From Colwellia sp. (GTDB lineage: Bacteria; Pseudomonadota; Gammaproteobacteria; Enterobacterales; Alteromonadaceae), in assembly GCA_002733765.1 (NCBI GenBank), contig NVWU01000010.1, positions 1 through 64,000 of the forward strand: 64,000 nucleotides of DNA. Reading direction: 5' to 3'. This document shows positions 57,241 to 64,000 of this stretch, piece by piece (the stretch's first letter is position 1; each line of letters starts with the position of its first letter). A program made the translations under genes and the position numbers. The notes under the pieces are model-generated. The model did no database searches and had not been told where the DNA came from. It worked only from the letters and a program-made list of their open reading frames with translations.

Positions 57241-57900
57241 TTATTTGATAAAACCTGCTTTTTGCAATAAAGATTCAGTCACATTTGACTTAGGCTCATC
57301 TGCAACAACTTCTTTCGTCAGTAAGCGCTCTAAATAGCGAGCGATTAAATCAACTTCCAAGTTCACTTTAGTGCCTACTTGGTAGTGAGCAAAAATAGTT
57401 TCTTTTACCGTATGCGGCACAATTGTTAAACGGAACTTACCGTCGCTTAGCGCATTAACGGTTAAGCTAGTGCCATCAATAGTCACAGAGCCTTTTTCAG
57501 CAATATAATGGGCAATATCTGACGGCATTGAGAGCCAATACTCTATACTGTTACCATTGTTAGTAATAGACAGAATTTCAGCTACACCATCAACATGACC
57601 AGAAACCATATGGCCACCAAAACGGGTGCTAGCTAACATCGCTTTTTCTAAATTAACGGCCATGCCAACACCGTAATTAGCAAACCCTGTTCGCTTTAAG
57701 GTTTCATTAGAAACATCCGCGCTGTAGCTATGTTGATCATAATCAACTACCGTTAAACAAATACCATTGGTAGCAATTGAATCGCCAAGTTTGACATCAT
57801 TCATATCAAGGTTATTAATGGCAATCACTAAACGTGCTCCTTGCGCATTTATATTGATTGCTTTAATGGTACCAACTGCTTCAATTATTCCGGTAAACAT
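57241..57900 (-). CDS. ribE: Riboflavin synthase
   Basis: A 219-residue alpha-type riboflavin synthase converting two 6,7-dimethyl-8-ribityllumazine to riboflavin. It has two tandem lumazine-binding domains: MFTGIIEAVG at the start with GICLTVV near residue 48, and VSGHVDGVAE near 97 with SLTVNAL near 146. FGGHMVSGHVDG is strongly conserved. It lies 30 bases after ribD in the same direction. Confidence 0.95.
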   Translation of the reverse strand: MFTGIIEAVGTIKAININAQGARLVIAINNLDMNDVKLGDSIATNGICLTVVDYDQHSYSADVSNETLKRTGFANYGVGMAVNLEKAMLASTRFGGHMVSGHVDGVAEILSITNNGNSIEYWLSMPSDIAHYIAEKGSVTIDGTSLTVNALSDGKFRLTIVPHTVKETIFAHYQVGTKVNLEVDLIARYLERLLTKEVVADEPKSNVTESLLQKAGFIK

Positions 57901-57930
57901 ATTACGTCTCTATTAGATTTGGTCTATTTA

Positions 57931-59115
57931 TTAGATGTTTTTTGTCAGTGTAGCCGTAATACGAATATCACGACCGACTAGCCTAACATCAGTAATGGCG
58001 AGCGATTTAGCTTGAGATAAGGCAATGATATTCGGCATTTCAACCAAGTTTTTTCCATCGCCACCCATCAACTTTGGTGCTTGATAAAGTATCAGTTCAT
58101 CAGCTAAATTTTGCTCAATAAACGCGCCGGCCAAGTTGGCACCCGATTCAACTAAAACGTCATTTAAACCACGTTTCGCTAACATGACTAATAGCTTGGT
58201 TAAATCAACTTTATTCTCACCAACATTATTTTTAATGGTCGGTAATTGCACTTGTTCTACAAAATGAGGCCACTTAGGTAAGTTTTCAAGGGGTTGCTCT
58301 TTTAAAGTGCTGATAATTAATATTGACGAGTTCATTTTAAAAAAATCTAACTCGGGTGTTAAACGATTTTGACCATCAATAACTACTCGCACAGGCTGGC
58401 GAATATCGCCTTTTTTATAGCGTTGCTGTAGCTCTCCTAATTCAGACCAACGCACTGTCATTTTGGCATTGTCAGATAGGATAGAATCAGCGCCTGTGAT
58501 GATAGCACAACTTTCAGCTCTTAATCTTTGTACGTCTGTTCTGGCTTCTGGTGAGGTGATCCATTTACTTTCACCATTTTTCATTGCCGTTTTGCCGTCA
58601 AGGCTGGCTGCGAGTTTTACTCGAACATAAGGTAAAGCTTGAGTCATCAATTTAATAAAACCACGGTTCAGTGTTTGTGCTTCATTTTCAAGTAAACCAA
58701 ATTCAGCTTTAATACCCGCTTGCTCTAACATGGCTAAACCACGACCCGAGACTTCTGGATTGGGATCAACCATGGCCGCGACGACACGCTTTATACCAGC
58801 ATCTATTAATGCGTGAGCGCAAGGTGGCGTTCGACCAAAATGACTACAAGGCTCTAACGTAACATACGCCGTTGCGCCTTTAATTAAATTGGGGTTATTA
58901 AGCTTAGCATCCGCTAGAGCATTAACTTCGGCATGTCCTAGCCCTGCTTTTTGATGAAAGCCTGTGCCAATAATTTGTGCTTTAGCTGTGGTATTAGCTG
59001 CGGTATTACCAACTAATACACAACCTACTCTTGGATTAGGTGAAGTAGTATAGTGACCCTGCCTTGCTAATTTAATCGCTAACGCCATATATTGATGATC
59101 TTGTTGACTAAACAC
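57931..59115 (-). CDS. ribD: Bifunctional riboflavin deaminase/reductase RibD
   Basis: A 394-residue enzyme for the second and third steps of riboflavin synthesis. The deaminase domain has HAEVNAL and PCSHFGRTPPCAHAL (His, Glu and two Cys for zinc). The reductase domain has VRVKLAASLDGKTA and GGDGKNLVE. I use a GTG at 59115, one base after the nrdR stop, with AGGAAG as ribosome-binding site. The frame open to 59160 would overlap nrdR by 44 bases. Confidence 0.93.
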   Translation of the reverse strand: MFSQQDHQYMALAIKLARQGHYTTSPNPRVGCVLVGNTAANTTAKAQIIGTGFHQKAGLGHAEVNALADAKLNNPNLIKGATAYVTLEPCSHFGRTPPCAHALIDAGIKRVVAAMVDPNPEVSGRGLAMLEQAGIKAEFGLLENEAQTLNRGFIKLMTQALPYVRVKLAASLDGKTAMKNGESKWITSPEARTDVQRLRAESCAIITGADSILSDNAKMTVRWSELGELQQRYKKGDIRQPVRVVIDGQNRLTPELDFFKMNSSILIISTLKEQPLENLPKWPHFVEQVQLPTIKNNVGENKVDLTKLLVMLAKRGLNDVLVESGANLAGAFIEQNLADELILYQAPKLMGGDGKNLVEMPNIIALSQAKSLAITDVRLVGRDIRITATLTKNI

Positions 59116-59116
59116 C

Positions 59117-59644
59117 TTACTTCCTTTGTCCTGTATTTTTAATCGCTTTTTTATCGACATTTTTTCTTCTACTAAGGCTTCCTCGGTTAAGATTCTCTTT
59201 ACCTAAGCGTGCTATTTCATCAGCAAATTCACTGATGTCTTCAAACGATAAATATACCGAAGCAAAACGTAAATAGGCAACTTTATCTAACTCTTTCAAT
59301 TGTGCCATGATCAAATTACCAAGAATTTCACTGGTAATTTCGCGTTCGCCAGTCGCTCGCAATTGTGATTTTAACTTGTTTATTGATAATTCAACTTGCT
59401 CAGTACTCACCGGACGCTTTTCTAATGCCCGGCTAAAGCCGCTACGCATTTTATCTTCATTAAACGGTTCACGAGTACCATCTCGCTTAATAATACGTGG
59501 CATCACCAACTCAGCACTTTCAAAGGTGGTATAACGCTCATGACAAGCTAAACATTCACGACGACGGCGAACTTGATGACCATCAGATACCAAACGTGAG
59601 TCGATAACTTTAGTATCTGATGCGCTACAAAAAGGACAATACAT
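59117..59644 (-). CDS. nrdR: Transcriptional repressor NrdR
   Basis: A 175-residue regulator of ribonucleotide-reductase genes. The zinc ribbon is formed by CPFC at the start and CLAC near residue 31. The ATP-cone follows ([30 protein letters not shown]). It starts [17 protein letters not shown], the standard start. Its C-terminus is about 25 residues longer than usual ([15 protein letters not shown]) and basic. The gene is followed directly by ribD. Confidence 0.97.
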   Translation of the reverse strand: MYCPFCSASDTKVIDSRLVSDGHQVRRRRECLACHERYTTFESAELVMPRIIKRDGTREPFNEDKMRSGFSRALEKRPVSTEQVELSINKLKSQLRATGEREITSEILGNLIMAQLKELDKVAYLRFASVYLSFEDISEFADEIARLGKENLNRGSLSRRKNVDKKAIKNTGQRK

Positions 59645-59686
59645 TATTTACCTATGGAAGTTATAAGTTGTAAGCGATGGTTTTCT

Positions 59687-59708
59687 TTCGACAAGCTCAG
59701 GATAAACG
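59687..59708. repeat. Copy of the CCTGAGCTTGTCGAA-type motif
   Basis: TTCGACAAGCTCAGGATAAACG on the plus strand resembles a short sequence that I recall as repeated between genes of many bacteria. It is the only copy I noticed in the window. Its function is unknown. Confidence 0.4.
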
Positions 59709-59762
59709 AATAATAATAGCGATTTATGCTGTTCGCGAAAAAAATCAGTCGACGTACAGATC

Positions 59763-59791
59763 AAAAATGGCCGCTAATTGCGACCATTTTA
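59763..59791 (-). terminator. glyA terminator
   Basis: AAAATGG pairs with CCATTTT, with GC/GC inside and a T run on the minus strand, 56 bases past the glyA stop. Confidence 0.75.
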
Positions 59792-59846
59792 ATATAAATT
59801 ACTTACATTAGTAAATTAGTTTGTTATTCACCTAACGACTTAATAA

Positions 59847-61106
59847 CTATTTTTGATAAACAGGGAAACGACCACAAAGCTCAGAAACTTGGCCTTGTAC
59901 ACGTGTAATCACGTCTTCATTAGTAATGTCATCAAGAATGTCACAAATCCAACCAGTTAACGCCTTAGTTTCTTCAACACCAAAACCACGACGAGTAATT
60001 GCTGGCGTACCTAAGCGCAAACCACTAGTAACAAAAGGAGAACGAGGATCGTTAGGAACCGCATTTTTGTTAACCGTGATATGAGCATTACCTAGCGCAG
60101 CATCAGCTTCTTTACCAGTAATGTTTTTATCGATTAAATCAAGTAATAACAAGTGGTTGTCTGTACCGTTAGAAACAACTTTATAACCACGTTCTTGTAA
60201 TACCGTTACCATCGCTTTGGCATTGTCTAATACCGCTTGCTGATACACTTTAAATTCTGGCGCTAGAGCTTCTTTAAAAGCAACGGCTTTAGCGGCAATA
60301 ATATGCATTAATGGGCCACCTTGGCCACCAGGAAATACTGCACTATTTAGTTTTTTGTAAACAGCTTCATCATCACAAGCAGAAACAATTAAACCACCAC
60401 GAGGGCCAGCTAATGTTTTATGCGTAGTTGTCGTTACTACGTGCGCATGTGGAACAGGGTTTGGATAAAGACCTGCAGCAACAAGACCGGCAACGTGAGC
60501 CATATCAACGAAGAAATATGCACCAATGCTATCGGCGATTTTACGCATACGCGCCCAATCAACAATACCAGAAAAAGCAGAAAAACCACCAATGATCATT
60601 TCAGGTTTATGTTCATGAGCAAGACGTTCTAATTCGTCGTAGTCAATATCGCCTGTCTCTGGGTGAAGACCATATTGAAAAGCTTCATATGATTTACCTG
60701 AGAAATTTACATGTGAACCATGAGTTAAGTGACCACCGTGAGCTAAGCTCATACCTAGCACTTTTCCACCTGGTGTAACTAAAGCTTGGAAAACAGCTGA
60801 GTTTGCTTGTGAACCAGCATGTGGTTGCACGTTAGCGTATGTTGCACCAAACAATTCTTTAGCGCGATCAATGGCTAATTGTTCTGCAACATCAACATAT
60901 TCACAACCACCGTAATAACGCTTGCCTGGGTAACCTTCAGCATATTTATTGGTTAATTGTGAACCTTGAGCTTCAAGTACACGTGGACTACAGTAGTTTT
61001 CAGAAGCAATTAATTCAATGTGCTCTTCTTGGCGAACAACTTCATTAGTCATTGCTTGATAAAGCTCTGGATCAAAATCGGCAATATTCATATCACGAGT
61101 AAACAT
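59847..61106 (-). CDS. glyA: Serine hydroxymethyltransferase
   Basis: A 419-residue PLP enzyme interconverting serine and glycine with tetrahydrofolate, the main source of one-carbon units. The PLP lysine is in [16 protein letters not shown] near residue 230. [14 protein letters not shown] and [18 protein letters not shown] are typical. The start [12 protein letters not shown] has GAGGAAAA in front. It precedes nrdR-ribD in the same direction, as in many gammaproteobacteria, but has its own terminator. Confidence 0.98.
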   Translation of the reverse strand: MFTRDMNIADFDPELYQAMTNEVVRQEEHIELIASENYCSPRVLEAQGSQLTNKYAEGYPGKRYYGGCEYVDVAEQLAIDRAKELFGATYANVQPHAGSQANSAVFQALVTPGGKVLGMSLAHGGHLTHGSHVNFSGKSYEAFQYGLHPETGDIDYDELERLAHEHKPEMIIGGFSAFSGIVDWARMRKIADSIGAYFFVDMAHVAGLVAAGLYPNPVPHAHVVTTTTHKTLAGPRGGLIVSACDDEAVYKKLNSAVFPGGQGGPLMHIIAAKAVAFKEALAPEFKVYQQAVLDNAKAMVTVLQERGYKVVSNGTDNHLLLLDLIDKNITGKEADAALGNAHITVNKNAVPNDPRSPFVTSGLRLGTPAITRRGFGVEETKALTGWICDILDDITNEDVITRVQGQVSELCGRFPVYQK

Positions 61107-61561
61107 GGTTTTTCCTCAAATAAACAACCATGATGGCTGTAAGTTTTGACTGTACCCTAACTATACAATTAAGAGTACCGTACGATAACGGGCTAAATTA
61201 ATGCCGCATATTCTGCCTTAATCTACTCAAAATGTACATGATAAAACCTCTTGGTTTTAGTTCATTTTGTCTTGCCTTATAGCGATAGAGATATAAAGCG
61301 AAGTAATAAAAGTACCCTAAAAGCTTTCACCAGCGACACCAACAACATAAAAACAAAATATAACCGATAAAAAACCAATTAACAAGAAACAATATACAAA
61401 TAAAATAACTTATTCAGCATTTAAATCGGATTAAAGGGCAGCAAGCAAAATAAAAGCCACTCAACCTATGGATTACACCGGTTTTACCTAATTTAGCTAA
61501 CCGGTGAGAGAGTATTCCAATGTAATAGGTGTAATAGGTGTAATAGTAGAGTTGATATTTA
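61107..61561 (-). other. glyA upstream region
   Basis: About 455 bases without a gene. A small hairpin AAAACC-TCTT-GGTTTT lies at about 61244-61259. A long leader is usual for glyA. I did not recognise a known riboswitch, PurR or MetR site with confidence. Confidence 0.4.
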
Positions 61562-62725
61562 TTAACTGAGCGCTAATACCACTTTCTCAGAGCGTAACTT
61601 TTTAGCCATCAATAACACTAATAAAATAGTCATGCTTATGGTAACTAAGCCAGTAAACGCCATTAACGACCACGACACGGGTAAGCCTTTAAAAAGATCT
61701 TCCATAATAAGTGACTGACCTGAAATAGGTAACCAATCAAGCCATTTAGGTTTATCATCAACAAACATCATGATAACTGGCACCATCGCTGGCAACATAA
61801 TGATCATAGAGACCATTGACTGTGCTTCTTTAAAATTTTTCGATTGAAAAGCGACAAATAACTGCAATGCTGAAGCAAAAAAGCAAATAGGTAATAGTAA
61901 TAATAGCAGCGACAGAATAGTGAAAGTATCTAAACTAAAGCTGGCACCAATTTTAGTTAGATCAATAAAACTCACTGAAAACGACGTTAAACTTAAGGTT
62001 AGTAGCACACCAATACAAGCAACTAAGCTGGCACAACAGAGCTTAGCCGAAACAATTTTAACGGTACTAACGGGTTGGCATAATAACATTTCTAAAACAT
62101 TACGCTCACGTTCGCCAGCACTAGCATCGATAGCCACAGGTAAACCCGACATAAAAGCTGCCATTAATAAATATAAACCAAGCATCATAGAGATAATCAT
62201 CGCGTTGGAATTTGGTAGTGAGGTGTCTTGTTCAATAATTTTAACAACTTGCAACAAACGTACATCAATACCGCGTACTAATAAGCGTTTATAACCAATA
62301 GCGCGAGCATAGTGAATAATCGTGTTTTTTATTCGTCGAACAGGTGATAAATTGGCCTTTTCGCTATAATCAGCACTGAGGTAAATATCAATCGTTTTAC
62401 CGTTTAGCATGTCTTGATTAAAACTTGCTGGAATAGTTAGCGTTAGATTACGTTCATCCCAAATAATTTGCTTATCACTTGGCACATCACTAAATAATAA
62501 AATATTTTCATCACCTAATGCCTTAATTAATTTAGGTGAATATTCGGCTCCTGAAACTTTAAGATAAATAGCAGGAGTTTCTACCGCCTCTTTGATCATC
62601 ACTTTTGACATAGCAAAAATCATTACTGGTGCCATCACAGCCATCATCATCGCCATCATCATCGCCCGCTTATCTCTAAACGCTTCTTTCAGCTCTTTAG
62701 ATAGTAGTGCTTTGAATTGAATCAT
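61562..62725 (-). CDS. ABC-2 family permease (NatB-like)
   Basis: A 387-residue permease of the ABC-2 group. The start MIQFKALLSKELKEAFRDKRAMM is an amphipathic region before the first membrane segment. After a periplasmic domain (residues 45-165) there are about five membrane segments, with GERERNVLEMLLCQPVSTVKIVSAK in the coupling loop, typical of NatB. With the ATPase at 62856 it would form an exporter of ions, drugs or lipids. The substrate is unknown. Its ATG overlaps the stop of a short frame that copies its own N-terminus. Confidence 0.85.
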   Translation of the reverse strand: MIQFKALLSKELKEAFRDKRAMMMAMMMAVMAPVMIFAMSKVMIKEAVETPAIYLKVSGAEYSPKLIKALGDENILLFSDVPSDKQIIWDERNLTLTIPASFNQDMLNGKTIDIYLSADYSEKANLSPVRRIKNTIIHYARAIGYKRLLVRGIDVRLLQVVKIIEQDTSLPNSNAMIISMMLGLYLLMAAFMSGLPVAIDASAGERERNVLEMLLCQPVSTVKIVSAKLCCASLVACIGVLLTLSLTSFSVSFIDLTKIGASFSLDTFTILSLLLLLLPICFFASALQLFVAFQSKNFKEAQSMVSMIIMLPAMVPVIMMFVDDKPKWLDWLPISGQSLIMEDLFKGLPVSWSLMAFTGLVTISMTILLVLLMAKKLRSEKVVLALS

Positions 62726-62844
62726 GTTTGCTCTCCTTTATTTGAACAAACCATCATCATCGCGCTAACATCAGATAGCATCGACCATTTATCACGAAAC
62801 ACTTCTTTCAGCGCTTTACTAAGTAATGCTTGAAACTGGATCAT
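62722..62844 (-). pseudogene. Truncated duplicate of the ABC permease start
   Basis: A 40-codon frame between ATPase and permease genes. Its first 19 residues, MIQFQALLSKALKEVFRDK, match the permease start MIQFKALLSKELKEAFRDK at 16 positions. The rest drifts off (SMLSDVSAMMMV). Its TGA overlaps the permease ATG as ATGA. It is a tandem partial duplication, either a dying paralogue or a leader peptide now used for coupling. Confidence 0.75.
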
Positions 62845-62855
62845 GTGAAAAATAA

Positions 62856-63626
62856 TCATGCGGCGACCCCTTCATCAGAGCCAATAATTTTAACAAAAGC
62901 GTCTTCTAAATTAATTTCACCCGCTAGCTCACATAATTCTGTTGGCGTGCCCTGCGCTGCTAACTTGCCGTTGGCAACAATAATGACGCGATCACAAAGC
63001 GCTGCAACTTCTTGCATGACATGCGATGAGAACAAAATACAATGGCCTTTCTCTTTAAAACGAGCAAGGTAATTACGTAATACACGCGTACTCATCACAT
63101 CAAGGCCGCGAGTTGGCTCATCAAGCACAAAATTTTTCGGTTGGTGTACTAGTGCTTGTGCCAAGGTTACCTTCATTCGTTGACCTTGAGAAAAGCCCAA
63201 TGTTTTTCGATGGGCTAATTCAGTCATTTCTAAATCGTTAATCACCGCTTCTATTGCTTGATGTTTAGCATCACCTTGTAAGCCATGAATACTGGCAAAA
63301 TAATCAATTTGCTCATACGCGGTTAAACGCTCATATAAACCAAATTTATCAGGAAATATGCCTAAGCGAGCTCTCGCAGCAAGAGGATTATCAAACACAT
63401 TAATACCATCAATGGTAGCACTGCCCTCATCAGCTTTGAGCAAGCCATAAAGCGTTCGTAAACAGGTGGTTTTTCCAGCACCATTAGGGCCTAAAATACC
63501 CGTTATTTCACCATCGTTAGCCGTAAAAGATAAACCATCAAGGGCTATTACTGGGTTCTCTTTCTTGCCAAAAAAACCTTTTTTTGCGCCACCAAATGAT
63601 TTACGTAAATTAGTCACTTCAATCAT
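62856..63626 (-). CDS. ABC transporter ATPase (NatA-like)
   Basis: A 256-residue ATPase. Walker A is GPNGAGKTTCL near residue 46, the signature is FSQGQRMKV (Gln-for-Gly variant of LSGGQ), and Walker B is FVLDEPTRGLD. LFSSHVMQEVAALCDRV is the H-loop region. It pairs with the ABC-2 permease downstream. The start overlaps the hydrolase stop (TAATG), so three genes are coupled. Confidence 0.9.
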   Translation of the reverse strand: MIEVTNLRKSFGGAKKGFFGKKENPVIALDGLSFTANDGEITGILGPNGAGKTTCLRTLYGLLKADEGSATIDGINVFDNPLAARARLGIFPDKFGLYERLTAYEQIDYFASIHGLQGDAKHQAIEAVINDLEMTELAHRKTLGFSQGQRMKVTLAQALVHQPKNFVLDEPTRGLDVMSTRVLRNYLARFKEKGHCILFSSHVMQEVAALCDRVIIVANGKLAAQGTPTELCELAGEINLEDAFVKIIGSDEGVAA

Positions 63627-64000
63627 TAGTGAATACCTCCTTGTGTTTTACTCAGCTGCTCATAATTCGTTGTGCCGCCATTTAAATTAGTCATAAAAGA
63701 TTCATTAGGCACATCATCTAAACAAGATTCATCTAGTGCTTTTGGCTTAAGTGAGGTTAAAAATTCATTAATAAGGTCGCTCGCACAGGTACTCATCGCA
63801 ACAGTATGCGCTGCATTTTTCACTACAATATGATGATTGTTTGGCAAAGATTTCGCACTATATTCGCCATTACTTGGCGGCGTGACGGGATCTAAATCAC
63901 CAGATAAAATAAGTGTTGGGATATCAGCAGTTACTGGTTTATAAAAGGCATCACTCGGGCGATATTTCGGCCACAAAGGACAAGCCATTTTGAAGCTAAA
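63626..64000 (-). CDS. Alpha/beta hydrolase with TAP-like C-terminus (partial)
   Basis: The last 124 codons of a gene that begins beyond the right edge of the window. ACPLWP-type start of the visible part, TLILSGDLDPVTPPSNG (catalytic Asp region) and VVKNAAHTVAMSTC (catalytic His) are those of the tripeptidyl-aminopeptidase/proline-iminopeptidase-like hydrolases. A 30-residue tail follows. It is the first visible gene of the ABC export operon. Its enzymatic role is not established. Confidence 0.75.
   Translation of the reverse strand, partial: FSFKMACPLWPKYRPSDAFYKPVTADIPTLILSGDLDPVTPPSNGEYSAKSLPNNHHIVVKNAAHTVAMSTCASDLINEFLTSLKPKALDESCLDDVPNESFMTNLNGGTTNYEQLSKTQGGIH

Noticed and set aside
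1..64000. CRISPR array or rRNA operon
   Set aside because: No regularly spaced direct repeats and no rRNA-like sequence were seen.

Overview
The window looks like chromosome from a marine gammaproteobacterium of the Colwelliaceae (Colwellia or Thalassotalea type). The DNA is AT-rich. RecA, ValS, PepA, GlyA and the Rib proteins read as Alteromonadales versions. Gene blocks such as lptG-lptF/pepA-holC-valS, bolA/yajG/ampG and glyA-nrdR-ribD-ribE-ribB are gammaproteobacterial arrangements. The genus is inferred from protein resemblance only.

Bases 1-19,800 are accessory in character. Two convergent TetR-family regulators (665-2014) are followed by a decayed IS200/IS605 transposase gene interrupted by an internally deleted IS3-family element (about 2.6-3.4 kb). 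Next come a tripartite TRAP transporter (dctPQM, 3.7-6.5 kb), a 1.6-kb stretch without genes, and a compact 12-gene operon for aromatic-ring catabolism (8.1-19.8 kb). The operon encodes a complete Rieske dioxygenase system (ferredoxin, reductase, alpha and beta subunits), a dihydrodiol dehydrogenase, an extradiol dioxygenase, a meta-cleavage hydrolase and the hydratase/aldolase/acetaldehyde-dehydrogenase lower pathway to pyruvate and acetyl-CoA. Two less usual members are a feruloyl-CoA-synthetase-like ligase and a nitronate-monooxygenase-family flavoprotein. ATAC-N6-GTAT palindromes lie upstream of the first tetR, the TRAP genes and the catabolic operon, which suggests one regulon in which an imported, probably carboxylated, aromatic compound is degraded. 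The substrate cannot be read from sequence alone.

Bases 20,000-44,900 are mostly core genes: fabV, bolA, rlmG, yajG, ampG, yacL, a three-gene hemerythrin/DUF2249/heme-membrane-protein module of nitric-oxide-response type, a stand-alone phage-type lysozyme, recA with a LexA box, modF, an orphan PEP-CTERM protein, tRNA-Leu(CAA), an RDD protein, lptFG, pepA-holC-valS and a cold-shock protein.

Bases 45,000-64,000 hold a CusCBA-type heavy-metal efflux operon headed by a His/Met/Cys-rich CopL-like protein, a polyglycine lipoprotein followed by a beta-barrel protein, the riboflavin genes with nrdR and glyA, and an ABC-2 export system. The export system carries a duplicated, truncated copy of its permease start. 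A partial alpha/beta hydrolase runs off the right edge.

Non-coding structure is plentiful: factor-independent terminators, ATACCAA/TTGGTAT palindromes, an inverted pair of diverged repeats flanking the ampG segment, and a possible three-way-junction RNA between ribE and ribB.
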